A DNA stretch of 64,000 nucleotides from SHLQ01 sp964517125 (GCA_964517125.1 CAZFBD010000001.1:186001-250000), one strand, 5' to 3'. Positions 51,694-60,595 are shown, numbered from the stretch's first letter. Notes: generated from the letters alone by a model not told the origin. A program made the numbers and translations.

Positions 51694-52905
51694 CTACCCG
51701 GCGTCGACCGACTTCACGGCGTCGATGATGCGTTCGAGTCCTTCGACCAGCACGGCTCGTGGGAGGGCGACATTCACGCGAATGTGGTGATCGCCATCGG
51801 CGACGAACATTTCTGCCCCCTCCAGGAGGACCCCAGCGGATTCTGCGAAAAAGCGACTGATGTTGATGTCTTCGGGGAGCAACCCCTTGAGCCCGATCCA
51901 CGCAAGATACGTGGCATCCGGGATGCGGAAGGACGCACCTGGGAGCTGCTCGGCGATCATCCCCTCGACAACGGCAAAGTTCTGATCAAGGTATCCGGTC
52001 AGCTCCGCAAGCCACGGAGCTCCATTGCGAAAGACTCCGGTGGCGGCAGCGACGCTCACAGGGTTGACGACGGGCGAACCCCGGTCCTCCCAAATGGCGC
52101 GGTGTTCGTCGTTTGGAATCAGGACGTGGGCGAGACCGAGGCCAGCCAGGTTGAACGTCTTGCTCGCCGACATGCAGGTGATGATCTGGTCGCTGTCCGG
52201 ATAGAGCTTGGCAAGTGGCGTGTGTGTCACCCCGGAGCGCAGCAAGTCGCAGTGGATCTCGTCGGAAACCACCACGACGTCGTTGGCGAAGCAGAGATCC
52301 GCCATCGTTCGAAGTTCCTGCTCGGCCCAGACTCGTCCGGTCGGATTGTGTGGGTGGCACAGGAAGAACATGCGGAGTTTCGGGTCGGACACGGCGCGTT
52401 CGAACTCGGCCATGTCCACGACGTAGGTCCCATTTGTGTCCTTCACCAGCGTACACGTGGCGAGTTCGCGGTCATGGTGAAGGACGGCGTGCTTGAAGAA
52501 GCCATATGCGGGTGTCAGGGTGAGGATCTTCTCCTCGGGCTCTGTGATGTACTCGACAAGGTCAAAGAGCGCTGGGACGATGCCGCCAGAGGCTACGAAG
52601 TGATCCCGATGCGGTGACCAGCCGTAGCGGGCGACGCACCAGGCGTTGAAGGCGTCGAAGAGTTCGTCGTCGAACAGCGCCGAGTAGCCGAAGATCGGGT
52701 GTTCCAGACGGGCCGCCATCGCCTCAATCGCCGCTGGGGCTGATGCGAACGCCATGTCGGCGACCCACATGGAAATGGCGTCATCGTCTGCACACGGCAG
52801 AACGACCTCGGTTTCCTCGTCGCCAAACAGGTAGTCCCGGAAGCCCTGCTTCGCGACCGCGTTCGTGTTGGAGCGATCGATGATTTCGTCGAAGTTGACG
52901 GTCAC
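51694..52905 (-). CDS. MalY/PatB-type aminotransferase (probable C-S lyase)
   Basis: 403 residues, PLP fold type I. MWVADMAFASAP is the MalY/PatB signature near the N-terminus, FFLCHPHNPTGRVW and VVVSDEIHCDLL follow, and the PLP lysine is in MSASKTFNLAGLG. MalY/PatB enzymes cleave cystathionine and other C-S bonds. The GTG at 52905 is chosen because the longer frame to 53331 runs antisense through the racemase gene. A -10-like TAGAAT lies about 50 nt upstream on the minus strand. Together with the neighbouring Cys/Met enzyme it suggests sulfur amino-acid turnover. Confidence 0.87.
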   Translation of the reverse strand: MTVNFDEIIDRSNTNAVAKQGFRDYLFGDEETEVVLPCADDDAISMWVADMAFASAPAAIEAMAARLEHPIFGYSALFDDELFDAFNAWCVARYGWSPHRDHFVASGGIVPALFDLVEYITEPEEKILTLTPAYGFFKHAVLHHDRELATCTLVKDTNGTYVVDMAEFERAVSDPKLRMFFLCHPHNPTGRVWAEQELRTMADLCFANDVVVVSDEIHCDLLRSGVTHTPLAKLYPDSDQIITCMSASKTFNLAGLGLAHVLIPNDEHRAIWEDRGSPVVNPVSVAAATGVFRNGAPWLAELTGYLDQNFAVVEGMIAEQLPGASFRIPDATYLAWIGLKGLLPEDINISRFFAESAGVLLEGAEMFVADGDHHIRVNVALPRAVLVEGLERIIDAVKSVDAG

Positions 52906-53011
52906 GGCTGGTGGTCTCAATCCTGTGATGGCTTGATGTGTTCGTCCTGTTGATTCTACTGCGCCGCCACGGAGCCCGATCCGATCGGAGTGGCCCCTTG
53001 GGGCATTGATC

Positions 53012-53776
53012 TCAGCGGGTTCGACGCAGGAGCGAGCCAAGCCCGCCGATCGGGTCGGTGACATCCGCCAGCTGGAGCAGGTGCCAGAACAGCGCCATGT
53101 TGCTCGACACGACGGGCTTCCCGATTTCGGCCTCGAGCGCCTCTGCGTTCGCGAGGAGCCGAAGACTGGTGCAGGAAACGAAGACGGCGTCGCACTCGGC
53201 CTGCGCTGCCACCGTGCGCACCGCGTCGGCCACCGACGCTGGACTGATGCGGGCCACAACCATGTCACTGGGTTCGAGGAATGACCCCACTGCGGTGACG
53301 TCGAGTCCGGCGGACCGGAAATGGTCGACAATCGGCGCAGTCACGTCGGCCGTGTACGGCGTGACGACCCCGACGCGTGCAGCGCCGAGCGAAGCGAACG
53401 CAGCCACCGCCGCAGAGATGGGGTTGGTGCACGCCATGTCCGGATGTGCCCGGCGGATTCCGTTGGTGATTCCGTCGGCGCCAATGAGCGTCGCCGCAGA
53501 CGTGCATCCGTAGCCGATCGCATCAAATTCGAACTCGGTGGGGAGAAGAGCCGCCGCCGTGGGCAGGCGTTCTTCCATGTCGGTGAGGCTGGTCGGGGTG
53601 ACTTCATCCTCCATGGGGATGCGAGCGTGGTAGAAGTCGACGCCCCGCAGGTCGAGCATGCGGGCCTCGGCCTCGATGGTCTGGTCGGTCTCGAGCACGA
53701 TCAGCCCGATTCGGGCACGAGAGCCGAAGCCGTCGTCGGTGGTGAAGGGAAGCGGGATGAGATCGGAGGATGTCAT
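53012..53776 (-). CDS. Asp/Glu racemase-superfamily protein (maleate isomerase/EutA-like)
   Basis: 254 residues. Two catalytic cysteines are seen in GYGCTSAATLIG and FVSCTSLRLL, spaced as in maleate cis-trans isomerase, arylmalonate decarboxylase and the ectoine-utilisation protein EutA. The ATG at 53776 follows GGAGGA and overlaps the stop of the PhyH gene. As it follows a PhyH oxygenase and an M24 hydrolase it probably handles the same compound. Catalytic Cys pair complete; substrate unassigned. Confidence 0.87.
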   Translation of the reverse strand: MTSSDLIPLPFTTDDGFGSRARIGLIVLETDQTIEAEARMLDLRGVDFYHARIPMEDEVTPTSLTDMEERLPTAAALLPTEFEFDAIGYGCTSAATLIGADGITNGIRRAHPDMACTNPISAAVAAFASLGAARVGVVTPYTADVTAPIVDHFRSAGLDVTAVGSFLEPSDMVVARISPASVADAVRTVAAQAECDAVFVSCTSLRLLANAEALEAEIGKPVVSSNMALFWHLLQLADVTDPIGGLGSLLRRTR

Positions 53777-54657
53777 GGGTTCCTCCGGACGGGTTCCGCC
53801 TTGGCCTGTTGATCGAAGAAGGACGCCGTCGTTGGCACTTCAGGGAACTCCATTTCGTAGGAGGAACAGCGCACCCGGTTGGTGCGCACACCTCGTACGA
53901 CGTCACCGTCGTACTCGCTCGGGATGTGGTTCACCTGCAAGGGTTTGGCGTCTTCGGCCCGGTATTCGCTGATGAACAACGTGCGTGGCCGATCGGAGGC
54001 GTTGGGCGCCGACCCGTGAAGAAGGCGGGTGTGCATGAGGCAGGCCGATCCTGCGGGACCATGGATGGGCGTCGCCTGCGCAGCGAACTCGGCTTCGACG
54101 GCGTCGCTGACCGTACCGGTGAACACGCCATCATGCCAGTGATCGAACATGGGGCCACGATGGCTCCCGGGCACGACGGCGAGGGGCCCGTTCTCTGGCG
54201 TGACCTCGTCCAGGAAGAACAGCACGGCGATGAGGTCTTCATTGGAGTGGGGCTGGAAGAGGAAGTCCTGATGGAACCTCACCTCGGTTGCAGTACCCGG
54301 CTGCTTGGCGTTGACCTTCGAATTGTTGAACTCGATGTTCGGGCCAATGAGCTGTTCGACCGCATCGAGGGCCCGATTGTCTCGCATCACTGCCAGATAC
54401 GAGTCCGACATCTCCACCGGAGACGCCACGCGCCGCAGTGCCGGCCGTTCGACCGTGTGGTCAGGTGCGAGGTCGAACCTGGCCCGGCCGTCGAGTGTCT
54501 GCCCATAGGGCTCGGAGTGCGCTCGGCTCTCCTCGACCCATTTTGCGAAGTCCTCGCGCAGCATGGACAGTTGTCCGGAGCTGAGTGCGTCCGGGAGGAA
54601 CAGATACCCGTTGACCCAGTAGCTGGCGCACTGCTCGTCGGTGAGGGGCGCAGTCAT
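53773..54657 (-). CDS. Phytanoyl-CoA dioxygenase (PhyH) family oxygenase
   Basis: 294 residues. The iron ligands H129-x-D131 (EVRFHQDFLFQ) and a distal His in TRLLHGSAPN with PRTLFISEY for 2-oxoglutarate match the PhyH/EctD group. NGPLAVVPGSHRGP is the family's central motif. It overlaps the M24 gene and the racemase gene by 4 bp on each side (ATGA). Ectoine hydroxylase is a relative, but nothing proves that substrate here. Confidence 0.9.
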   Translation of the reverse strand: MTAPLTDEQCASYWVNGYLFLPDALSSGQLSMLREDFAKWVEESRAHSEPYGQTLDGRARFDLAPDHTVERPALRRVASPVEMSDSYLAVMRDNRALDAVEQLIGPNIEFNNSKVNAKQPGTATEVRFHQDFLFQPHSNEDLIAVLFFLDEVTPENGPLAVVPGSHRGPMFDHWHDGVFTGTVSDAVEAEFAAQATPIHGPAGSACLMHTRLLHGSAPNASDRPRTLFISEYRAEDAKPLQVNHIPSEYDGDVVRGVRTNRVRCSSYEMEFPEVPTTASFFDQQAKAEPVRRNP

Positions 54658-55814
54658 CGGCCGATGATGGGGATCTCGGGGGCGGCGCGACGGCTGAGCA
54701 ACTCGGCGCCTGATGCCCGCACGACCAGGTTTTCCTCGTGGACCATGGCCTTGCCGGGCTCCCAGAGCAGCCCCGGCTCAAGCGTGAGCACCATGTTCTC
54801 CTCAAGGACGGTGTTGTCGTCAGCGGTGTGCGATGGCCATTCGGTGACCTGCATGCCGAGGCCGTGGCCCATACGGCCGACGTCGTTCCCCAACGACCCG
54901 TTGGCCTTCAGTACGGCATTCATCGCCTCGAAGACCTGCGTCGTGGTGGCGCCAGGTCGCACCGCTTCGAGACCGGCTTCGGTGGCCTCCCAGACGGCCT
55001 GGTAGGCATCCTTCGCCCCCTGATCGGCATGGGTGAACGCGAAGTTCCGGTCGAAGTCACTGAAGTAGCCGTCGAAGGTTGATCCCGTGTCGAAGATGAG
55101 CAGATCTCCATCGGCGATGACCCGATCGGTCGGCTGACGAATGATGTCGTCGATTCCACCCGGACCGGTCGCACCGACAAGGTACGGAACATCGTCGGCG
55201 CCTTGACGCAGAATTTCGACCCGGAAGGCGGCGAACGCCTGGCGCTCGGTCATTCCCGTCGAGAGAAGTTCCGGAAGCTGGTCGAAGGCGTTCGACACGA
55301 CGCCGCAGATGTAAGCGTGCTTTTCGATCTCGGCCTCGGACTTCACCATGCGCAGCCCGCGAATGATGTCGGTGGCGTCGGCGAAGCTTCCGAACACCCC
55401 ACGCAGCCGGTCAAGGTCCCGCAAGGGCATTCGCACGTGCGTCTCGGGCCCCATCGGTACACCAACCGTGCCGGTCTCCCCCACGACCTCCTGCAGGCAG
55501 TCGACAAGGAGCGACACGCCGTCGTCGTCAGGTTGGGGCGACGACCATGTACGCACATCGTCGATCCACGTCGCCGACATCGATGGACCACCGATACTCG
55601 GGATGACGGCGATGGGTTTACCCGCCGAAGGAACCACCAGGAACCAGGGCCGAGTCGGACTCTGCCAGAACGGCGTGTGAAAGCCGGTGAAATAGCGAAC
55701 CTCGGGCTCGGTACAGAGCAGCAACGCACCGATTCCGGCCGTGTTCATCAGCGCCTGGCATCGGCTCGTCCGTTGTTCGAACTCGATGTCAGGGAACCCT
55801 CGGGATGGCACCAC
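54654..55814 (-). CDS. M24-family metallopeptidase/hydrolase (Xaa-Pro or ectoine-hydrolase-like)
   Basis: 386 residues. Metal ligands Asp and Asp in IFDTGSTFDGYFSDFDR (11-residue spacing, the ordinary prolidase distance), His in RMGHGLGMQVTEWPS, Glu in LTLEPG and Glu in VHEENLVV. The N-terminal creatinase-like domain is present. In this family are Xaa-Pro peptidases, creatinase and the ectoine hydrolase DoeA. It is coupled to a PhyH oxygenase and a racemase-fold enzyme, so hydrolysis of a small amide is more likely than peptide work. GTG start at 55814. Confidence 0.88.
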   Translation of the reverse strand: MVPSRGFPDIEFEQRTSRCQALMNTAGIGALLLCTEPEVRYFTGFHTPFWQSPTRPWFLVVPSAGKPIAVIPSIGGPSMSATWIDDVRTWSSPQPDDDGVSLLVDCLQEVVGETGTVGVPMGPETHVRMPLRDLDRLRGVFGSFADATDIIRGLRMVKSEAEIEKHAYICGVVSNAFDQLPELLSTGMTERQAFAAFRVEILRQGADDVPYLVGATGPGGIDDIIRQPTDRVIADGDLLIFDTGSTFDGYFSDFDRNFAFTHADQGAKDAYQAVWEATEAGLEAVRPGATTTQVFEAMNAVLKANGSLGNDVGRMGHGLGMQVTEWPSHTADDNTVLEENMVLTLEPGLLWEPGKAMVHEENLVVRASGAELLSRRAAPEIPIIGR

Positions 55815-56063
55815 GCGCTTCTCGCTTCCGGTTGCCCAGCAAACGAAGTGGGCTCCTCCGATCGTAGAACCTCCCGCGGTGGGTAGACCAGCGGGAGCGC
55901 TCCATGCTCACTTCTCTCATTTCTCAACGGGCAGTCGATGGGCGACTCGTTGCGAGGCCCTGGGCGTGACCCCGCAGCCACCAGGCGGCCACTCAACGAC
56001 CGTTCGAAGATTTCGAGCGCCCTCCTCCTTTGCCCAGAGGGACGGTTCTGACAGGATTGACCT

Positions 56064-57290
56064 GTGCTCGAATCGCTCCGCTCCGTCGTCAGTCTGAAGC
56101 CCTTCGAACGTGACCGCACGACGCGCCGCCTGTCTTCGGCAGCGAACGTCGACGATCTCCGACGTATCGCGAAGCGCCGTCTGCCCGCCGGGGTCTTCGA
56201 CTACATCGACGGCGCTGCCGAAGACGAGTCGGCCATGCACCGCAACGCGAGCCGGTTCGGTGACCGCACACTCGTGCCGCGGGTGCTGAACGACGTGTCG
56301 TCCATCGACGCCTCCACGAGCATCCTGGGGCAACGAGCGCCGATGCCGCTCATCATCGCCCCCACTGGTTTCCCGCGGATTGCGCATCCGGAGGGCGAGC
56401 TGGCAACCGCCCGAGCAGCAGCCACGGCACGCATCCCCTTTTCGCTCTCCACGATGGGAACTCGTTCCATCGAGGAAGTGGCGGCCGTCTCCGATGGGCG
56501 CAAATGGTTCCAGGTGTACGTGTGGCGGGACCGTGAGTTGACCAAGGACATGCTTGCACGGTGCAAGGAGCAGGGGTTCGAGGCGCTCTACATCACCGTC
56601 GACACGCCGGTTCTTGGTCGCCGTGAGCGCGACGTTCGCCGGGGTATGTCCCTCCCACCCAAGTTGGGTCTCGACACGTTCGTCGAAGGTGCCATGCGCC
56701 CAGAGTGGGTGCTCGACTTTCTGCGCAACGACCCCATCGTCTTCTCCAACGTGGCCGTCAGCACACAACGTCTTTCCAACGGCACCGCCGACGGATCGTC
56801 AGCGGTGTCCCTCGCCGAGTACATCAACAGCCAGTTCGATCCGCGCTTGTCGTGGGACGACGTCGCATGGATCCGGTCCAATTGGGACGGCCCCGTGATC
56901 CTCAAGGGGATTCAGTCGGTGGCCGACGCGAAGATCGCTGCGGCCGAGGGACTCGACGCCATTGCGCTGTCCAACCACGGAGGGCGTCAGCTTGATTCGT
57001 CGCCGGCGATCATCGACCTCGTGGCTCCCGTCGCTGATGCCGTGGGCGGACAGCTTGAGATCTACTGCGACGGTGGTGTCCGGCGAGGGAGCGACGTCGT
57101 GAAGGCCGTTGCTCTTGGAGCGAATGCCTGCATGATTGGCCGCCCCCACCTCTATGCGCTTGCCGCAGGTGGTGAAGCCGGCGTGACCCACATGCTCGAC
57201 TTCTTCCAGGACGGTGTGGAGCAGACCATGGCGCTCGTTGGCATCTCGTCGCTGAGCGAAGCCAGCCCGTCACTGATCAGCGAGGACTGA
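56064..57290 (+). CDS. FMN-dependent alpha-hydroxy-acid dehydrogenase (LldD/MftD-like)
   Basis: 408 residues, TIM-barrel flavoenzyme. VFDYIDGAAEDE near the N-terminus, LIIAPTGFPRIAHPEGE, TVDTPVLGRRERD, and the catalytic block ALSNHGGRQLDSSPA with the active His are all visible, ending in the FMN-phosphate site CDGGVRRGSDVVKA. L-lactate dehydrogenases and the mycofactocin maturase MftD share this pattern; the mycobacterial-type start (ERDRTTRRLSSAANVDDLRRIAKR) does not settle which. The GTG at 56064 has AGGA 7 nt upstream. The 249 bp before it carry no supported gene. No mycofactocin peptide or radical SAM gene is visible. Confidence 0.88.
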   Translation: MLESLRSVVSLKPFERDRTTRRLSSAANVDDLRRIAKRRLPAGVFDYIDGAAEDESAMHRNASRFGDRTLVPRVLNDVSSIDASTSILGQRAPMPLIIAPTGFPRIAHPEGELATARAAATARIPFSLSTMGTRSIEEVAAVSDGRKWFQVYVWRDRELTKDMLARCKEQGFEALYITVDTPVLGRRERDVRRGMSLPPKLGLDTFVEGAMRPEWVLDFLRNDPIVFSNVAVSTQRLSNGTADGSSAVSLAEYINSQFDPRLSWDDVAWIRSNWDGPVILKGIQSVADAKIAAAEGLDAIALSNHGGRQLDSSPAIIDLVAPVADAVGGQLEIYCDGGVRRGSDVVKAVALGANACMIGRPHLYALAAGGEAGVTHMLDFFQDGVEQTMALVGISSLSEASPSLISED

Positions 57291-57295
57291 TTCCG

Positions 57296-58234
57296 TCACG
57301 CTCGCAGGTTCTGCAGCTGCTCGACATGCGCCGGGAGATGCATGTCTGCCTGCGTCTCGACTGCGACCGCAAACCACGGGAGCTCGCGGTCGACCATCAC
57401 GTCGCCGTTGTGCAGTAGCCGGCAATGCACGGCGGTCTGCAGTTGTTCTGGGGACAGACGGCGAAGCGCCGCGCCCACCAGGGCGGCGACGTGGCGCCCC
57501 CGTTCGATCAAGCCGGGGATGTCGGTCGAGGCCTCGATCCATGCGCGCAACACCTGGGGATCGTGGCAGACCTCGTTCTCGAAACGGGTTGTGTTCTGGT
57601 GCACGATGGCCTGGCACACGGCGAGCATCGCGGCGTCGTTGAGCGCCACGTGCGCCAGCGTTTGCTCGGCCGACCATTCGCCTTCGGGTGGAGGGCCAAA
57701 GCCCCCTTCGGCCGCCTCGCTGTAGAACAGCGAGTACGCGTTCTCGAGAGCTGCCGTGTCGACCGCATCCTCCCGCTCCTCGGCAACATCCGCGAAGTGA
57801 TCGAGCACGTATCCCCATGCGTTCGGGCCCACATAACCAAGCCGGCGAGACGCTGCGTCGTCGCCGAAGGCCTCCCAGCCGCGATGTTCGATCACGACGC
57901 GCGTTGACTCGCCGTGATCTTCGAAGGAGACGTCCACCTGCGATGCTTCGGAGCGTTCGCGTCCGGGGTGCCAGGCGAGTGACACCATCGTTGGTTCGTT
58001 CCACTCCAGAACGTGCGCCCACACGGCCTCTCGCCCATCGGTCGCTTGCTCGACGAGGAGCCCATCCCGAAAGGACACACTGGCCGATTCCGAACCGAAG
58101 AGACCATGCGTAGGCAGCGGCCACCAGGAGCCAATCTGTTGGGTGAAGGCAGCGAATGTCGCAGCTGGTGGACGGCGAACGTCTGCAGCGCGCACGACGG
58201 GCGGAAGTTGTTGCGGGAGGCTGTCTTTGGTCAT
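57296..58234 (-). CDS. SRPBCC (AHSA1-like) domain fused to a DinB-like helical domain
   Basis: 312 residues in two domains. Residues of about 10-150 are an AHSA1/START-type cavity (PPAATFAAFTQQIGSWWPLPTH, then VSLAWHPGRE and STRVVIEHRGWE). Residues of about 160-310 form a DinB-like helical bundle (EGEWSAEQTLAHVALNDAAM). SRPBCC proteins encoded next to ArsR regulators are common, but this double module is less so. The ATG at 58234 overlaps the arsR stop by 4 bp (ATGA). Likely a small-molecule-binding or thiol-related protein; no clear catalytic residues. Confidence 0.82.
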   Translation of the reverse strand: MTKDSLPQQLPPVVRAADVRRPPAATFAAFTQQIGSWWPLPTHGLFGSESASVSFRDGLLVEQATDGREAVWAHVLEWNEPTMVSLAWHPGRERSEASQVDVSFEDHGESTRVVIEHRGWEAFGDDAASRRLGYVGPNAWGYVLDHFADVAEEREDAVDTAALENAYSLFYSEAAEGGFGPPPEGEWSAEQTLAHVALNDAAMLAVCQAIVHQNTTRFENEVCHDPQVLRAWIEASTDIPGLIERGRHVAALVGAALRRLSPEQLQTAVHCRLLHNGDVMVDRELPWFAVAVETQADMHLPAHVEQLQNLRA

Positions 58235-58557
58235 GTCTGATCCATTTCCACGTGTTCAACAAATGCTGCGAGCGCGTCGTCCCAGAAGCCATCGACCCAG
58301 GAACGCACCGCAGCGAAGCCGTTCTGGTTGATCCGGTAGAGCCGGCGGGCACCGAGGGGACGGACGCTGACGAGCCCGGCTTCCCGCAGGACTCGGAGGT
58401 GTTGCGAGACAGCGGGCTGCGTGATGCGCATGTCGTCGGTGAGCTCCCGGACGCTCCGCTCTCCGTCGCGAAGCAGCTCGAGTACTTGGCGCCTGGTGGG
58501 TTCCGAGAGCGCGTCCCGTACTGGGTCATTGACGGCACCTTCGACCTCGACTTTCAC
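58231..58557 (-). CDS. ArsR-family regulator, start region rearranged
   Basis: About 108 residues. The winged helix is typical: DALSEPTRRQVLELLRDGERSVRELTDDMRI in two blocks, QPAVSQHLRVLREAGLVSVRP and the wing GARRLYRINQN. The gene lacks a good start. The core begins at about 58520, where the opposite strand already reads as WS/DGAT coding sequence; the nearest in-frame starter is the GTG at 58557, inside that remnant. A deletion joining the two genes probably removed the native start. Coupled to the SRPBCC gene by a 4-bp overlap. Confidence 0.75.
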   Translation of the reverse strand: MKVEVEGAVNDPVRDALSEPTRRQVLELLRDGERSVRELTDDMRITQPAVSQHLRVLREAGLVSVRPLGARRLYRINQNGFAAVRSWVDGFWDDALAAFVEHVEMDQT

Positions 58558-59220
58558 GTCCGACACCTGGGGCTGCCACCGCCCGGTGACTTCACACAGC
58601 TTCAAACTCAGGTGGCACGGCTGGCAGCCAGGCCGTTGGACCAGTCTCGCCCCTTGTGGGAGGCATATGTGATCGACGGTCTTCCCGATGACCGATTCGC
58701 GCTCTTCATGAAGGTGCACCACGCCACGGTCGACGGTGCAGCCGGAGCCGAGATGCTTGGCCGACTCACCGACACTGAGCCGGGGGCCGACCGGTCGGAT
58801 CTTCAGGTGCCGCTCACACCAGCAGATCGCGTTCCGTCATCGATGGAACTCCTCACCCGCGGCTCGGTATCAATGTTGTTCGAACCAGCGCGCCTCGTTC
58901 GCTTTCAGGCCAAGATGATCAAGGACCTGGCCGACTCTTCGCGAAGCCACGGCTTGAAGAGCGTTGTCGATGCGGCCGCACGTGCCGTTCCGGGCCCAAT
59001 TGGCCAGCTTGCAAGGAACTGGGCCGACGACACGGAGGACAGCCCCGTGTCCACACTCATCGAGGGTCAGGGCCTGAACATCACCGTCCAGAGCTACGTC
59101 GACAGCCTCGACTTGGGACTTGTCGCCTGCGCCGACCTCGTGCCGGACCTGGACCGACTGGCTGACCTGTTGGTCAACGAAATCGAGACCTTCGGCGCAG
59201 CGCTCGAAGCCGCATCGTGA
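58513..59220 (+). pseudogene. Truncated, internally deleted WS/DGAT acyltransferase
   Basis: The reading frame has the middle of a wax ester synthase/diacylglycerol acyltransferase: PYWVIDGTFDLDFHVRHLGLP, then the catalytic HHxxxDG as KVHHATVDGAAG (58711-58740). It later jumps to the family's C-terminal EGQGLNITVQSYVDSLDLGL. The first 70 or so residues are replaced by sequence antisense to arsR, and about 200 residues between the active site half and the C-terminus are missing in frame. No proper start codon exists. Either a decayed gene or a misassembly. Confidence 0.78.
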
Positions 59221-59234
59221 CCTACGCTGCCGAG

Positions 59235-60128
59235 ATGGGACGCTCCCTCACCCTCACCCTCGACCTCGATGGCCCCGTACACGTCATGGACCACGGCGGC
59301 GAAGGGCCCCCGATTCTGTTGATTCATGGACTCGGAGGCTCCCACGTCAACTGGTCTGCGGTTTCCGACTCGTTCGCACACCACGGGCACGTGCGGGCGA
59401 TCGACCTGATCGGCTTCGGCCTCACTCCGCTGCAGAACCGAAGCGCCGGGTTCACGTCGCAGGTCGACCTCGTACTCCGATATCTCCGGGACGAAGTTGG
59501 GCAGCCCACGTTGCTCGTGGGCAACTCCATGGGTGGAGCGGTCGCCATGTATGTGAGCGCCGCCGCTCCGGAACTTGTCAGTGGCATGGTTCTGGTCGAC
59601 CCCGCACTACCCATGATTCGACCGACCTTCGACCTCGGAGTGGCCAAATCGCTGCTGGGCCCGATCATCCCCGGAGCAGGCGCACGCCGCTTCCAAGCCG
59701 CTGCCGACGATCCCGAGTCCTATGTGGACGAGGTCTTCGCTCTGGTCTGCGCCGATCCTGCCCGGGTGCGACCGCACGATCGCGACCTCGCCATTGTGAT
59801 GGCAACCGAACGGGCAGAAATGCCGTGGGCGGCCGACGCGTTCTCCCAAGCAGCAACGTCGCTGTTCACGACCTTGTCACGCCGGTGGTCCTTTGCTGAC
59901 GTCATCGGATCCTCCGATACGCCCGCGCTGGTGATCCACGGCGACAAGGACCGTCTGGTCAACGTGGCCTCGGCGCGGTGGTTGTGTCGACGGGTACGGT
60001 CCGATTGGCGGCTCGTGGTACTTGATGGTGTCGGGCACACGCCCCAGATGGAGACACCGGAGCGGTTCATGGAGGCGGTCGACGCCTGGCTGGCAGCGCA
60101 GGCAGTTGACGCTGCTCCTCAGGGCTGA
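59235..60128 (+). CDS. Alpha/beta hydrolase
   Basis: 297 residues, classic alpha/beta fold. Oxyanion HGLGGSHVNW, nucleophile elbow GNSMGG, Asp in HGDKDRLV and His in GVGHTPQ. The family includes enol-lactone hydrolases, haloperoxidase-like proteins and esterases. I prefer the ATG at 59235 because TACGCT lies 6 nt upstream; the GTG at 59217, overlapping the stop of the broken acyltransferase, is the alternative. It is convergent with a CMD-family gene, which may hint at a beta-ketoadipate-like step, but that link is weak. Confidence 0.88.
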   Translation: MGRSLTLTLDLDGPVHVMDHGGEGPPILLIHGLGGSHVNWSAVSDSFAHHGHVRAIDLIGFGLTPLQNRSAGFTSQVDLVLRYLRDEVGQPTLLVGNSMGGAVAMYVSAAAPELVSGMVLVDPALPMIRPTFDLGVAKSLLGPIIPGAGARRFQAAADDPESYVDEVFALVCADPARVRPHDRDLAIVMATERAEMPWAADAFSQAATSLFTTLSRRWSFADVIGSSDTPALVIHGDKDRLVNVASARWLCRRVRSDWRLVVLDGVGHTPQMETPERFMEAVDAWLAAQAVDAAPQG

Positions 60129-60187
60129 GTTGCCCAGACCGGCTCGAAACCTCACACCGGCAGAACAACGGTTCTCCCTGGACCGGC

Positions 60188-60595
60188 TCAATCTCCTTGG
60201 TCCGTGGACCACGCGTCGAGGATCGGTCGAGCCGTTCGCATCGCGTCGATGGCAGCAGGTAGGCCGCAATACGGGCCGGCTTGAAGAAAGACTTCCTCGA
60301 TCTCGTGAGGCTCGACGCCGTTGTGGAGTGCCCCGGTGATGTGAATACCCAACTCGTGCGGGCGATTGAGTGCGGTCAGCATGGCCAGGTTGAGCATGCT
60401 TCGCTCGCGGAGCGACAGCTGGTCACGGGACCATGCGGTTCCCCACGCGAAGCCGGCCACCATCTCCTGTAGGGCGTGTTGGGCTTCGGTGGCTGGGGAG
60501 CTCACTGCATCGACGTAGGCGTCGCCGAGGACCTGTCGGCGCACAACCTGCCCGTTCGCCACGCGGTCGATCGGTCCCGTTGGTTCAAAGGTCAT
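60188..60595 (-). CDS. Carboxymuconolactone decarboxylase (CMD) family protein
   Basis: 135 residues. GFAWGTAWSRDQLSLRERSMLNLAML and LGIHITGALHNGVEPHEIEEVFLQ are diagnostic of the CMD fold, without the CxxC of the AhpD peroxidase branch, so a PcaC-like lactone decarboxylase is the nearest family. CTGGAG lies before the ATG at 60595. No other beta-ketoadipate genes are seen close by. Confidence 0.87.
   Translation of the reverse strand: MTFEPTGPIDRVANGQVVRRQVLGDAYVDAVSSPATEAQHALQEMVAGFAWGTAWSRDQLSLRERSMLNLAMLTALNRPHELGIHITGALHNGVEPHEIEEVFLQAGPYCGLPAAIDAMRTARPILDAWSTDQGD

Noticed and set aside
53012..55814. Ectoine degradation operon
   Set aside because: Only partial resemblance; DoeB, EutB, EutC and transporters are not present, so the name would overreach.
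57270..58538. A 422-codon minus-strand frame
   Set aside because: Out-of-frame shadow of the SRPBCC and ArsR genes.
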